Below the pieces are notes generated by a model that made no database searches, was not told the DNA's origin, and was given only the letters and a program-made list of their open reading frames with translations. Below, one piece after another: positions 8,056-16,473 of a stretch of DNA of 42,694 nucleotides; the first letter of the stretch is position 1, and each line of letters starts with the position of its first letter. Position numbers and translations under genes: made by a program. The stretch is from a bacterium. GTDB taxonomy: Bacteria; CLD3; SB21. The stretch is from positions 1-42,694 of the forward strand of contig JAIBAF010000028.1 of assembly GCA_019695335.1 (NCBI GenBank), in the 5' to 3' direction.

Positions 8056-8562
8056 TCACTTTGTGAAGTTGAAATTAGTGCCTAAAACTAAGCCTAACGA
8101 GTTGGCAGATTTCGAGCTTCCATCAAAGTAATCAGATTGTTTGATAATTGTATATCGTATATTTCCGAATATATTCCAGCGTTTTATTTGCGTCTGAGTG
8201 CCGATGAGCAGATTAAAACCGGTGTGAATTTTGGATTTGCGTACGAGCGATACTATGATGTCAGCGTCGTTAAATTGTGACGCCAAGCCGCATCCCGAGT
8301 AGAGTTGCATTTTAGGTGTTGAAAAGAATGAGTACAGTAGATCAAAATTCATTTTATGATTCCGAATGCTTTTTTCTGAAAAAGTTTCATAGGAAGGAGT
8401 CAAAATAATCGAATGAATTTTGACGTTTACCTGGCCTCCTATAAGAATAGCTTTTGGTTTTTGTTCCCAACCAATCCTTGGACCCAGACCAAAAGTAATT
8501 TGCGATTGAACTTGATTATCTAATAATAGAAAAAAAACTGCAGCTGCAAATAAACCTTTCAT
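8056..8562 (-). CDS. Exported beta-barrel-like protein, unknown family
   Basis: The 168-residue product has a signal peptide (MKGLFAAAVFFLLLDNQVQSQ) and strand-rich mature sequence: ITFGLGPRIGWEQKPKAILIGGQVNVKIHSIILTPSYET, MQLYSGCGLASQF, KIHTGFNLLIGTQTQIKRWNIFGNIRYTII, ending SLGLVLGTNFNFTK. Alternation and glycine use suggest a small outer-membrane barrel. I do not recognise a family. Its 3' end faces the MarC gene at 8000, a convergent arrangement with only 55 bp between them and no clear terminator. Confidence 0.6.
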   Translation of the reverse strand: MKGLFAAAVFFLLLDNQVQSQITFGLGPRIGWEQKPKAILIGGQVNVKIHSIILTPSYETFSEKSIRNHKMNFDLLYSFFSTPKMQLYSGCGLASQFNDADIIVSLVRKSKIHTGFNLLIGTQTQIKRWNIFGNIRYTIIKQSDYFDGSSKSANSLGLVLGTNFNFTK

Positions 8563-8678
8563 TTGGATACCTTTTTGGATAAGAATTTAAAATTGTGATA
8601 TTTTCTAAACTACACGTGATATTTTCTACGCAGAAGTATTTCTCTAAGTAAAAGATAATACATGATTTCTCAAAACAG

Positions 8679-8745
8679 ACTACCATAAAGGGTTGTTTAT
8701 TCACAGTGTTTTATTAAAATAAAAACATAAACTACCATAAAGGGT
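8679..8745 (+). repeat. Two exact 15-bp direct repeats in a divergent leader
   Basis: ACTACCATAAAGGGT occurs at 8679-8693 and again at 8731-8745, exactly 52 bp apart (about five helical turns). They stand in the 225-bp AT-rich gap between the divergent genes at 8562 (minus) and 8788 (plus). The second copy ends about 42 bp before the plus-strand ATG. Same-face spacing suggests protein binding; no regulator is identified. Confidence 0.6.
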
Positions 8746-8787
8746 GGCTTTTAGCCGATATGAAAAGTTTTCAACATGGAGGGTTTT

Positions 8788-9885
8788 ATGTTCGGTAATT
8801 TCGTACGAGTCTTTTTAAAAATGAGTTGCGTGTTTATAATCCTTTCGTCACTGATATCTTCATCGTTTGCTCAAAAAAAAATTTCGGTTGCGCTTCTTGA
8901 TTTGACTGTTTCCAGCGATTTACAACAAAGTATTTCCGGCGTTTTATCCAATATTGTTCGGCAAGAATTTTTGAAATCGGAATCGTACCAGATTCTTGAT
9001 CGGAACAATATGGCGACCATTTTAAAAGAACAGGATTTTATTTTATCGGAAAATTGTTCCGGAAAAGAATGTGCCGTGGAAGTCGGTAAATTGCTCGGCG
9101 TACAAAAAATGATTTACGGCTCGATTGGAACACTAGGGAAAAAATATATTATCAATTTACAAATGGTTGATATTGAAACCGGCAAAATCGAGAAAATAGA
9201 AAATGAGAGCCACGTCGGCGCCATTGAAGACCTGGATGCCAGCATGATCAAAATTTCACGGCGCCTGATTGGCGGTGAACAGGTCATAGCTTCCGATCAG
9301 GAATATTCACTTTATGTGACTTCCGACCCAGCCGGGGCCAGCGTACTTCTTAATGACAAACCAAAAGGCAGCACGCCGCTGACATTAATTCTCGACAACG
9401 ATCGTAAAGTTAAGATCACATTGCAGGCATCCGAGTACCAGGACTGGTTCCAGGAAGTGAAACCGAAAAAAGGCGAGCGTCTGATCGTCAACGCACAACT
9501 ATTGAAAAGCAAGACGTCTTCTAATGATCTCACGCAACGTTACGAACTGTACGATTTCAAAAAGAAATCACCCGGTGCGGCGATGGTGTGGTCGTTGGTG
9601 TCGGGTCCTTATGGCGGCGGCCATTTTTATGCCGGCGCTCCCATACGCGGGGGTTTGATATTGGGAACAACCTTAGTTACCGTATTTACTTCAGGCCAAC
9701 GTACGGATAAAGAGAACGCTGCGATCATACCTTTAGTTATAATTGCCGGATGGATTTACGATTACATTGACTCGCAACGGATTGTAAAAGCCTATAATCA
9801 GAAATTGAAAAAAGAACTGCAAATCGGTATTATCCCCGCCGATAAAAACCAGCCGGTACAATTAGCTGTCAGCTGGAAATTTTAG
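8788..9885 (+). CDS. CsgG/FlgO-like envelope protein with PEGA domain
   Basis: The start is placed at the ATG at 8788 since GGAGGG lies 4 bases upstream; an ATG at 8776 contains that very site. A hydrophobic signal ends at SSSFAQ. Residues ~30-170 (KISVALLDLTVSSDLQQSISGVLSNIVRQEFL...SYQILDRNNMATILKEQDF) match the CsgG/FlgO-like fold that senses or assembles at the outer membrane. Residues ~180-240 (YSLYVTSDPAGASVLLNDKPKGSTPLTLIL...) are a PEGA domain, an extracytoplasmic beta-fold. The C-terminal third has glycine-rich hydrophobic stretches (WSLVSGPYGGGHFYAGAPIRGGLILGTTL and AAIIPLVIIAGWIYDYIDS). Probably an envelope-associated structural protein; the exact role is unknown. Confidence 0.75.
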   Translation: MFGNFVRVFLKMSCVFIILSSLISSSFAQKKISVALLDLTVSSDLQQSISGVLSNIVRQEFLKSESYQILDRNNMATILKEQDFILSENCSGKECAVEVGKLLGVQKMIYGSIGTLGKKYIINLQMVDIETGKIEKIENESHVGAIEDLDASMIKISRRLIGGEQVIASDQEYSLYVTSDPAGASVLLNDKPKGSTPLTLILDNDRKVKITLQASEYQDWFQEVKPKKGERLIVNAQLLKSKTSSNDLTQRYELYDFKKKSPGAAMVWSLVSGPYGGGHFYAGAPIRGGLILGTTLVTVFTSGQRTDKENAAIIPLVIIAGWIYDYIDSQRIVKAYNQKLKKELQIGIIPADKNQPVQLAVSWKF

Positions 9886-9954
9886 AGATTTAACTTTATA
9901 AGGCATTCGGTAGTCTAAGCATTGAACATCATTTAATTTTAAGGAGGGACGTTT

Positions 9955-10464
9955 ATGAACGTTTTAAAAAGCATGTTGGTCATAATTTTGACTATGCCGG
10001 TTTTTGCTCAATCTGAAAACGGCGTATCGGACGAGATGCTCCGCGAAACCATTCAGAATAAGATCAATCTTTGCTTGTTTTACGGTGTCCGCGATTATGT
10101 CAAAGCCGACGTCAAAGATGGGCAAGTAGCTTTGTCGGGATGGACGACGACGCTGTGGGCGGCTAATAAAATTGCAAAAATTGTAAAATCAGTAGAGGGT
10201 GTTAAAAACGTTCAGAATGATATCGCCCTGGCTTACGGATCGGATCGTATAGCCAATGGAGCTATAGCGGCTATTTATAAAGATCCAATGTTTAAATATC
10301 GTTTGTACGACGCCGAAAGGCCCGTTCATGTAATCATTCAAAATAATAAGTTGATTCTTGCGGGAACAGTGACGACAGAAATCGAAAAGGAACGTGCTGA
10401 ATTTTTGGCATTTTGGAATACTAACACTGTCTCCGTGGAGAATGCATTAACTGTAAAAGAATAA
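9955..10464 (+). CDS. Exported BON-domain protein (OsmY-like)
   Basis: The 169-residue product has a signal peptide ending MPVFAQ. A BON domain covers about residues 28-98 (ETIQNKINLCLFYGVRDYVKADVKDGQVALSGWTTTLWAANKIAKIVKSVEGVKNVQNDI), with the typical G-x-V-x-L-S-G turn and a V-x-G-V-x-x-V-x-N close. A second, weaker BON-like unit follows (YRLYDAERPVHVIIQNNKLILAGTVTTEIEKERAEFLA). BON domains bind phospholipid and are often periplasmic stress proteins. A strong AAGGAGGG site lies 6 bases before the ATG. It is 69 bp after the CsgG/PEGA gene and probably in its transcription unit, which ends at the hairpin 10488-10517. Confidence 0.85.
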   Translation: MNVLKSMLVIILTMPVFAQSENGVSDEMLRETIQNKINLCLFYGVRDYVKADVKDGQVALSGWTTTLWAANKIAKIVKSVEGVKNVQNDIALAYGSDRIANGAIAAIYKDPMFKYRLYDAERPVHVIIQNNKLILAGTVTTEIEKERAEFLAFWNTNTVSVENALTVKE

Positions 10465-10487
10465 AATTTTTTCATTCTCAGGATAAA

Positions 10488-10517
10488 AAAAGGGCTGTCG
10501 ATGATGACAGCCCTTTT
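10488..10517. terminator. Bidirectional intrinsic terminator
   Basis: Perfect 12-bp arms AAAAGGGCTGTC (10488-10499) and GACAGCCCTTTT (10506-10517) enclose a six-base loop. The arms carry their own A and T tails, so the structure works on both strands. It stands between the converging BON gene (ends 10464) and TonB receptor gene (ends 10523). Confidence 0.9.
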
Positions 10518-10522
10518 GCTTT

Positions 10523-12778
10523 TTACTGGAGCGTCATGCGTAAGTTAAAATAAATATTTCGTCCGGGATTATTGAAGCCCACTGCAGGATCGTTGAACGA
10601 ACCCGGTTTAATTCGTGAAAGATGATCGTAATAGTTCTCACTCAGCAGGTTGTTGCATCCCAGAGTGACTTCAGTGTCATGGCCAATGAAGCGCACTTTT
10701 CCGCCAACAGACAGATTGACTAAATGGTATCCCGGCGTTTCATTTTCAGAATCGGCTTCACGGGATTGTCTGAATGCTTTGACTAATTCCACTTTGCCGA
10801 AGCTTTCTTTCAGGAAACTCCATTTGGAAAAACGAATAAGAGCCGATGATGTCCATTTGTCGGCAGGCATTAAAGGAATATAATCGCCGCTCCGTTTGGC
10901 AATGACCACGGCATAAGCACTGTGTAGTGTCAGGCGGCGCAATGAAACCGGCGACCATTCGACGACCGCTTCACCGCCTTTAAGCGTCGCGTCGGATTGA
11001 AGGAAATAATATTTCCGGTAACCTTGAGCGGTCGTGTCATTGCTCGGTGAAAGATAGATAAAATCTTTTACGCGGTTATAAAATCCCGATACGTCAAAAG
11101 ACCATGATTCGGAACGGTAAATCAATCCGAGATCACCTTCAAAATTTTGCTCACTCTTCAATTTTGAATCGCCGACTTCGTAGTGAAGTGTACCTTCATG
11201 AAGTCCGTTGGACATCAGTTCGGCCAGATTTGGTGCCCGGTAGCCGCTACTGAAGTTGGTTTTGATAGTGAATGATTCTGCAGGCTGGTAGGCCAATCCG
11301 AGAGCGCCGTTGATCGTCGAATAATTTTTCGATGTTTTGGAAAAATATCCCATCGAGTCGATTTCACCGCGTTGATCGGTACTCAAATGATAGGCATTGG
11401 CGCGGACACCTTCTTCAATAAGAAAATGATCCCATTGATGTTTTAAATAGGCAAATCCGGAAAACTCTTGCGTTGACGCATCGGGAATGATCACGCGTTT
11501 TCCATTATTGCTGTTAGATGATAAAGTTCCAGCAGCGCCCAGCGTCATTATACTGTTCGATGACCATGGCCGTTCGTATTTGACGGTAAGAGCATACGTG
11601 AGCAATTGCATATCCAGGTCGCCGATATCTTTTTCTTCTTCGCCTTCGATTTCTTTACGGTTATTCAAATGAATGCCGGCGTCAATCATCCATTTGGATG
11701 ATCCTTTGAAAAAAGTATTTTGCAAAGTCAGTAAATGATAATTGACGCCATGGTGCGCTTCTTCCGCGCCCCGGGCAAAAGGGCGTTCTTCCTCTTCTTT
11801 TTTGCCTTCTTCATTTTCGACGATACCGAATGCATAATATGAAAAATCATACCGTAAGTTACCGATAAGATTCGGCCGGTTCCAGCCGTATTCGGTTTTC
11901 AAATCGCCGCCGAGTAACCGGGAATTGGGAACACGTTTTGAATGGCCGTCAATGTAATCGGCATGGGACTGAAACCCCGCGCGCAATTTCCAATAATGGT
12001 CGTCCATGGATTGTTTGATACCGTAGTCGGTGACGATACCGTAAGTATTTCCCAAGAATTTAAACCCCATATCACTTTCGCGTTGGCCAATCAATGCCGG
12101 TTTTTCATCGATGACGTGAATCACACCGCCCATCGCATCCGATCCGTATAAAAGGGAAGCGGGCCCTTTGATAATCTCGAGCTTGTCGATACCGACGTCG
12201 GATAATCCAAGCCCGTGCTCGTCTTGCCATTGCTGATTATCAAAACGAAAACCGTTGATCATGGTCAGCACACGGTTGCCATGTAATCCACGAATGACCG
12301 GTTGAGCGATACCGGAACCGGTAGATAATTGATCGATGCCGGGAATCTGCTTCATCGATTCTGTCAATGTCAGTGCGCCACCACGATCGATTGATTCTTT
12401 ATTGAGGCTGGCAACCGGGTACGTGGTTTTTTCGGAGACCGCAGTGTAGGGCGCTGTGATAATAATATCATCGGCTTTGATCGGCGAGGGCATTAATTCG
12501 ATAGCTAATTCTGTTTCACTGTCCGTTGAAATACTGATCGTTGCCGTGCGATAACCAAGCCGGGAACATTGCATTTGAAAGCGGCCGGCCGGTAATTTTT
12601 CAATCGTAAAGCTTCCGTCATCGGCCGTCATGGTACCTTTTTGTAAATCGGGTATATAAACAATAACCCTGTCGAGCGGATCGCGCGTACTTTGATCGGT
12701 AATTTTTCCCCGTACACTATGCTGAGAAAAAACCGACGGTACAAACACAACCAGCAGCAGTAATATAAATCGGTTCAT
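10523..12778 (-). CDS. TonB-dependent outer-membrane receptor, possibly for a metal
   Basis: The 751-residue protein has a signal peptide (MNRFILLLLVVFVPSVFSQ). A carboxypeptidase-regulatory-like beta-sandwich follows at ~20-100 (VRGKITDQSTRDPLDRVIVYIPDLQKGTMTADDGSF...), then a plug domain with SMKQIPGIDQLSTGSGIAQPVIRGLHGNRVLTMINGFRFDNQQWQDEHG and DKLEIIKGPASLLYGSDAMGG, then a 22-strand-type barrel. The barrel loops include acidic and His-containing stretches (ENEEGKKEEEERPFARGAEEAHHG; EIEGEEEKDIGD) like those of ZnuD-type zinc receptors, so a divalent-metal substrate is possible but unproven. A small exported-type protein with histidines lies 110 bp upstream (12889-13263). A weakly spaced AGGAG precedes the ATG. 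Confidence 0.9.
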   Translation of the reverse strand: MNRFILLLLVVFVPSVFSQHSVRGKITDQSTRDPLDRVIVYIPDLQKGTMTADDGSFTIEKLPAGRFQMQCSRLGYRTATISISTDSETELAIELMPSPIKADDIIITAPYTAVSEKTTYPVASLNKESIDRGGALTLTESMKQIPGIDQLSTGSGIAQPVIRGLHGNRVLTMINGFRFDNQQWQDEHGLGLSDVGIDKLEIIKGPASLLYGSDAMGGVIHVIDEKPALIGQRESDMGFKFLGNTYGIVTDYGIKQSMDDHYWKLRAGFQSHADYIDGHSKRVPNSRLLGGDLKTEYGWNRPNLIGNLRYDFSYYAFGIVENEEGKKEEEERPFARGAEEAHHGVNYHLLTLQNTFFKGSSKWMIDAGIHLNNRKEIEGEEEKDIGDLDMQLLTYALTVKYERPWSSNSIMTLGAAGTLSSNSNNGKRVIIPDASTQEFSGFAYLKHQWDHFLIEEGVRANAYHLSTDQRGEIDSMGYFSKTSKNYSTINGALGLAYQPAESFTIKTNFSSGYRAPNLAELMSNGLHEGTLHYEVGDSKLKSEQNFEGDLGLIYRSESWSFDVSGFYNRVKDFIYLSPSNDTTAQGYRKYYFLQSDATLKGGEAVVEWSPVSLRRLTLHSAYAVVIAKRSGDYIPLMPADKWTSSALIRFSKWSFLKESFGKVELVKAFRQSREADSENETPGYHLVNLSVGGKVRFIGHDTEVTLGCNNLLSENYYDHLSRIKPGSFNDPAVGFNNPGRNIYFNLRMTLQ

Positions 12779-12888
12779 ACCAATAATACTCCTGTAGTAT
12801 CGTTTAAAATAATGTGCAGGTATGCTCAGAGAACCTGAAATGGATAATATTCAAGATTCATGAGAGCACAGTTTTTTGTAGAAAAATG

Positions 12889-13263
12889 TCAGGAAGGAAT
12901 ATTTGGGGGATGAAAGATATGAAACGTAAAGGGTTCGCTTTCAATAGGATTACGCGGAGGAATAAGTTCAATAACTATCGGTCGTTCGGATAATTTGAAG
13001 GATGGGATATAAAAAAAACTGATCTTTCGTTTCATCGATTTAGCTTTTTGACCCGATTCTTTTTTGCTCTCTTCCTGATGAATCGGAAAAGAGTCGGCAT
13101 TCTGTCTATCCTGATAAATAAATAAATCTTCATCATGATCGACAGTGTCAAGATACAGCGTTACACGAAAGGACGATGAAAACAACATGTAAAAAGCGTA
13201 CGGGTGGCTGCTAAAAAAAAGTATAGAAACGGTTAAAAATAGGATGTAGTAACGAATTTTCAT
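12889..13263 (-). CDS. Small membrane/exported protein upstream of TonB receptor, unknown
   Basis: The 124-residue product starts with a hydrophobic segment (MKIRYYILFLTVSILFFSSHPYAFYMLF) that could be a signal anchor. It continues with a charged stretch (DHDEDLFIYQDRQ, KKESGQKAKSMKRK) and ends PFTFHIFHPPNIPS. I recognise no family. It is co-directional with the TonB receptor and only 110 bp upstream, so a helper role or a leader gene for the same substrate is possible. No good ribosome site is visible, which lowers confidence in the start. Confidence 0.5.
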   Translation of the reverse strand: MKIRYYILFLTVSILFFSSHPYAFYMLFSSSFRVTLYLDTVDHDEDLFIYQDRQNADSFPIHQEESKKESGQKAKSMKRKISFFYIPSFKLSERPIVIELIPPRNPIESEPFTFHIFHPPNIPS

Positions 13264-13332
13264 AGGTCTGAAGTGTCAGGAACAATACAATAAAAAAACG
13301 TCTTCTGCAATTAATTTCGACTGTAGAAATTC

Positions 13333-13360
13333 TTGACTTATGCCGGTTTTCTTTTATCTT
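13333..13360 (+). promoter_or_regulatory. Candidate sigma70 promoter for the 13398 gene
   Basis: TTGACT (13333-13338) and TATCTT (13355-13360) are separated by 16 bp, matching the -35 and -10 elements at 5/6 and 4/6 bases. They lie 38 bp before the ATG at 13398, in the gap between divergent genes. Confidence 0.4.
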
Positions 13361-13397
13361 CATGAAATAATATTCTTTTATATATAGAAGCCGGAAA

Positions 13398-13844
13398 ATG
13401 AAAATGCAGTATTTTTTAAGATTCATTTTGTTAGTCGTTGTATTAAACGTGATTCGATATGTTGTCGGAATGCCGTTGGAAATGTTATTTGTTTTTGATG
13501 GTTTGATGGGTACGATGGCGGGCAATCCGTCTTATTTTAATACTAATTTTACTACGTCCGATTGGATTACATCCTATTTTTATAATTTTATGATGTGGCT
13601 GAGTTGTGTTTTGATTTTTGACAGGATGCATCCGGTTATTAGCGGTAGTTGGATGACAAAAAGCCTGAAAATATTTTCAATGACATGGCTTTTTTTCGCA
13701 AGCGTGAGTGCTATTTACATGAATCATTACAGCCATACGAAAATGTTTTATTTCTACAATATTATCGATAGCATAATTGTTTTTGCCTTGGTAGCGATAG
13801 CCAACAGCCTTTTATATCCCAGATTACTACGTAATAAAAAGTAG
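13398..13844 (+). CDS. Small polytopic membrane protein, unknown
   Basis: The 148-residue protein has about four hydrophobic segments: YFLRFILLVVVLNVIRYVVG, NFMMWLSCVLIFD, IFSMTWLFFASVSAIYM and NIIDSIIVFALVAIANSLLYP. It looks like a four-helix inner-membrane protein with a basic tail (PRLLRNKK). I recognise no family. An alternative start is two codons on (ATG at 13404). It stands alone between a divergent small gene and the VWA operon. Confidence 0.6.
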   Translation: MKMQYFLRFILLVVVLNVIRYVVGMPLEMLFVFDGLMGTMAGNPSYFNTNFTTSDWITSYFYNFMMWLSCVLIFDRMHPVISGSWMTKSLKIFSMTWLFFASVSAIYMNHYSHTKMFYFYNIIDSIIVFALVAIANSLLYPRLLRNKK

Positions 13845-13864
13845 ATAAATCCAGCTATTTTACG

Positions 13865-13908
13865 GTTTATCAGTTGAGCCTACATTTTGGCGGTTTGATA
13901 AACTTTTT
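13865..13908 (+). terminator. Weak terminator-like dyad
   Basis: Arms GTTTATCA (13865-13872) and TGATAAAC (13896-13903) are perfectly complementary. A short GCC/GGC pair lies inside the 23-base loop, and TTTTT follows at once. It sits just after the stop of the small membrane-protein gene. Confidence 0.4.
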
Positions 13909-13994
13909 GTTGTCTCCGTATTGATTTTACCATATATTCCAGACAACCATACCTTTTTTTGCCTCGTCTAAGTAGAATTGCATAAGGGTTTTGC

Positions 13995-14777
13995 ATGAGC
14001 GGCGATCTGATCAAGCGGCAAAAAGAAGCTTTGCTTAAGAAAATTGCCGAACATAAAACGCTTTCTAAACCGGTACTCGATAAAGTGCGGCAAGGCGTTC
14101 CGCTCGAAATCGTATTTATGTTTGATACGACCGGAAGCATGGACACTTATTTGTCGGAAGTGCAGATGCATATTCAGCTCATTGTACGGGAAATTCGCAA
14201 ACGTGTTCCGGACGCGCGCATTTCGGTTATTGCCTATAAAGATCATGAACAAGGTCCGTATGTGACGAAAACCTTGCCTTTTACGGACAAAGAAGAAATG
14301 ATCATTTCGTTTTTGAGATCGGCAGAGATAGCTCCCGGAGCGGGCGGCGGCGGCGCGGAAGCCGTAGAATGTGCATTGCATGACGCCAATCAACTTGATT
14401 GGACTCAGGGCACAAAGGGCAAGGCGATCATTCTGATCGGCGATAAACCTCCTCACGGCGTCATGGACAGCTTCGACGAATGTACCAGCGGTCGCGATTA
14501 CCGCGAAGAAACCAATAAGCTGATCGCTAAAAGCGTGAAAATGTATACAGTTTTGTGCAATAATGTCGCCGAAACGATTGATAACTTCCAATGGTTTGCC
14601 GAAAAAACCGGCGGAAAATTCGTCCGGCTTGAAGCCATACACGATTTAGTGGAATTACTTGTAGCGGTCAGCATCAAGGAGTCCAATCCTTTATTGTTGC
14701 AAGCGTATACGGATGAACTCAAACAAAAAGGCGTTTTGACCGAATCCAAACGAAAACTTTTGCAAAATTTATCCTGA
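13995..14777 (+). CDS. Von Willebrand factor A (VWA) domain protein
   Basis: The 260-residue soluble protein has an N-terminal basic helix and then a VWA domain: LEIVFMFDTTGSMDTYLSEV is the metal-site DxTxS form of the MIDAS loop, IAYKDHE and the glycine-rich GAGGGGAEAVECAL loop follow, then AIILIGDKPPHG. This architecture resembles the VWA proteins linked to alpha-kinase-like or serine/threonine signalling. Its TGA shares bases with the ATG of the receiver-GGDEF gene (TGATG), so the two products are probably made together. A link between VWA-mediated protein assembly and cyclic-di-GMP signalling is suggested by position only. Confidence 0.8.
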   Translation: MSGDLIKRQKEALLKKIAEHKTLSKPVLDKVRQGVPLEIVFMFDTTGSMDTYLSEVQMHIQLIVREIRKRVPDARISVIAYKDHEQGPYVTKTLPFTDKEEMIISFLRSAEIAPGAGGGGAEAVECALHDANQLDWTQGTKGKAIILIGDKPPHGVMDSFDECTSGRDYREETNKLIAKSVKMYTVLCNNVAETIDNFQWFAEKTGGKFVRLEAIHDLVELLVAVSIKESNPLLLQAYTDELKQKGVLTESKRKLLQNLS

Positions 14778-15763
14778 TGTCACACAAACACAAAAAAACA
14801 CAGACCAAACAAGAGCCCAATTCGGAAAGCGATTACCGCCCGCGCATCCTCGTAGTTGAAGACGATCCGTCTGTGCGTAACATGATCATTGATTTTTTGG
14901 GGAAACGTAATTTCGAAATTTACGAGGGCAAAACCGGTGAACAGGGATTGGAGCTTGCAACGACTGAGAAGCCGGATGTGATTTTGACCGACCTGATCAT
15001 GCCGGGGTTGGACGGTTTGGAGATGATTCGCCAACTTCGCCAGCAACCCGGTACAATGTTGATTCCGATTATTGTCTTAACGGCTATCAATAGCTTGGAT
15101 ACTAAAATCAATGTTTTTCGGGCCGGAGGCGACGGGCTTTTGATCAAGCCTTTCGATTTACAGGAAATGCAAGTACGGATTGAACGCGCTATTCAGATTT
15201 CACGCAACTTTATGAAGTTGACCTACATCGATGCGCTTACTGCCGTATACAACCGCCGCCTTTTTGATGAACGTTTGCCGATCGAAATCAATCGCACCAA
15301 ACGCTACACACAGCCATTGTCACTTGTGATGATCGACATCGATTTTTTCAAATCGTTTAACGATACGTATGGCCATCGTGCCGGTGATTTTGTTTTGAGT
15401 GCGATCGGTCAACACCTGAGAAAATCGTTGCGAACCCAGGATTTTGTTTGCCGCTATGGGGGTGAAGAATTTGCGATCATCATGCCGATGACCAAAGGCA
15501 GCGATGCCGCGATGGTCATGAGCCGGATCCGCGCCGACCTGCAAGAACGGTACTTCTATTCGCCTTACGACGATATGGATTTTAATGTTCATATCAGCGT
15601 TGGTGTCGCCCAGTATCCGGACGATGCAGCGGATTACGATTCACTCGTTCGTGCCGCGGATGATGCGTTATATGAGGCCAAAAACACCGGCCGAAATAAA
15701 GTGGTAATCTACTCGCATGAATTACATTCGATGAAAAATAAGTTGGACACTAGCCACTTATAG
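14777..15763 (+). CDS. Receiver-GGDEF diguanylate cyclase (PleD-like)
   Basis: Residues ~22-140 form a receiver domain with phospho-acceptor Asp72 (ILTDLIMPGLDG) and the KPF lysine. Residues ~160-320 form a GGDEF domain with the active-site motif GGEEF at 228-232 and an intact inhibitory I-site RTQD at 219-222, five residues ahead of it. Active-site residues IDIDFFKSFNDTYGHRAGD are also present. It is predicted to make cyclic di-GMP from two GTP, activated by phosphorylation and restrained by product. Its start overlaps the VWA gene's stop by one base. The first ~20 residues are a basic, charged tail of no known role. Confidence 0.92.
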   Translation: MSHKHKKTQTKQEPNSESDYRPRILVVEDDPSVRNMIIDFLGKRNFEIYEGKTGEQGLELATTEKPDVILTDLIMPGLDGLEMIRQLRQQPGTMLIPIIVLTAINSLDTKINVFRAGGDGLLIKPFDLQEMQVRIERAIQISRNFMKLTYIDALTAVYNRRLFDERLPIEINRTKRYTQPLSLVMIDIDFFKSFNDTYGHRAGDFVLSAIGQHLRKSLRTQDFVCRYGGEEFAIIMPMTKGSDAAMVMSRIRADLQERYFYSPYDDMDFNVHISVGVAQYPDDAADYDSLVRAADDALYEAKNTGRNKVVIYSHELHSMKNKLDTSHL

Positions 15764-15831
15764 ATCGAGTAAGAAATTAAAAATTTAATTTCGTAGTAAT
15801 TAGCCTTCCTTTTCAATTCTTCAATCTACTC

Positions 15832-16068
15832 ATGCAATACATTGACCTACTTCATGAAAATCTGGAAATCTTCGTTCAGGTATTCAAAACGAATCCTGAT
15901 GCGTCGTTGATTGAAGAACGTACGGAATTAAATCATCGTTTGGCCGTTTATGAATTAAATGATGAAGTTTTTGTGTTTCATTTTTCCGATACGGCGCTTT
16001 CTCAATTAATAGTTTTTGAGAATGTACCGGCGGCTTTACAATTTTTGAGAACGTTTTCACCGGAATAA
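15832..16068 (+). CDS. Small soluble protein, unknown
   Basis: The 78-residue product is acidic, with a helix-strand-helix look (MQYIDLLHENLEIFVQVF; LNHRLAVYELNDEVFVFHFSDTALSQLIVFENVPAALQFLRTF). No family is recognised and no ribosome site is clear before the ATG. It is 6 bp upstream of the QueD-like gene and probably co-transcribed with it. The coding-like composition and spacing argue for a real gene. Confidence 0.55.
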   Translation: MQYIDLLHENLEIFVQVFKTNPDASLIEERTELNHRLAVYELNDEVFVFHFSDTALSQLIVFENVPAALQFLRTFSPE

Positions 16069-16074
16069 AAATTT

Positions 16075-16440
16075 ATGTATCAACTTGAGATTGTTGAAAA
16101 ATTTTCAGCGGCACATGCACTGCGGGATTATCCGGGTGTCTGCGCGAGAATTCACGGAAATAACTGGACTTTAAAAATCGGGCTGACAGCCCAAACTACC
16201 GATGAACGAGGGATGACGATAGATTACGCCGATCTCAAGAAGATTGTTGGAAAATTGATCGAAGAATTCGATCACAATTTTTTTAACGATCACCCGTATT
16301 TTAAAACCGTCAATCCGACGTCTGAAAAAATTGCCGAATACTTGTACGGGCGATTGGAAACGCAATTACTCGACCGCATTCAGTTGGAATACGTTCAGAT
16401 CGCCGAGACGGAAAATTTCTTGGTAACGTACCGAAAGTAA
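16075..16440 (+). CDS. queD: QueD-like 6-pyruvoyl/6-carboxy-tetrahydropterin synthase with altered zinc motif
   Basis: The 121-residue protein matches the QueD/PTPS fold: FSAAHAL (His14), CARIHGNNW (Cys23 and His27), MTIDYADLKKIV, EEFDHNFFND, and NPTSEKIAEYLYGRLE, ending IAETENFLVTYRK. Family enzymes form 6-carboxy-tetrahydropterin from dihydroneopterin triphosphate in queuosine/7-deazaguanine synthesis. The usual HGHN zinc motif reads HGNN here, so the third zinc histidine is Asn29. The catalytic Cys and the Asp-His pair remain. It may be a variant of QueD with changed zinc binding, or a relative with another substrate. No other queuosine gene is in the window. Confidence 0.75.
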   Translation: MYQLEIVEKFSAAHALRDYPGVCARIHGNNWTLKIGLTAQTTDERGMTIDYADLKKIVGKLIEEFDHNFFNDHPYFKTVNPTSEKIAEYLYGRLETQLLDRIQLEYVQIAETENFLVTYRK

Positions 16441-16473
16441 AACGACTATATGCCCGGCTTGCCGAAAGGTGTT

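Noticed and set aside
13968-14642. 224-codon antisense frame over the VWA gene
   Set aside because: Shadow of the VWA gene; no ribosome site, no domain.
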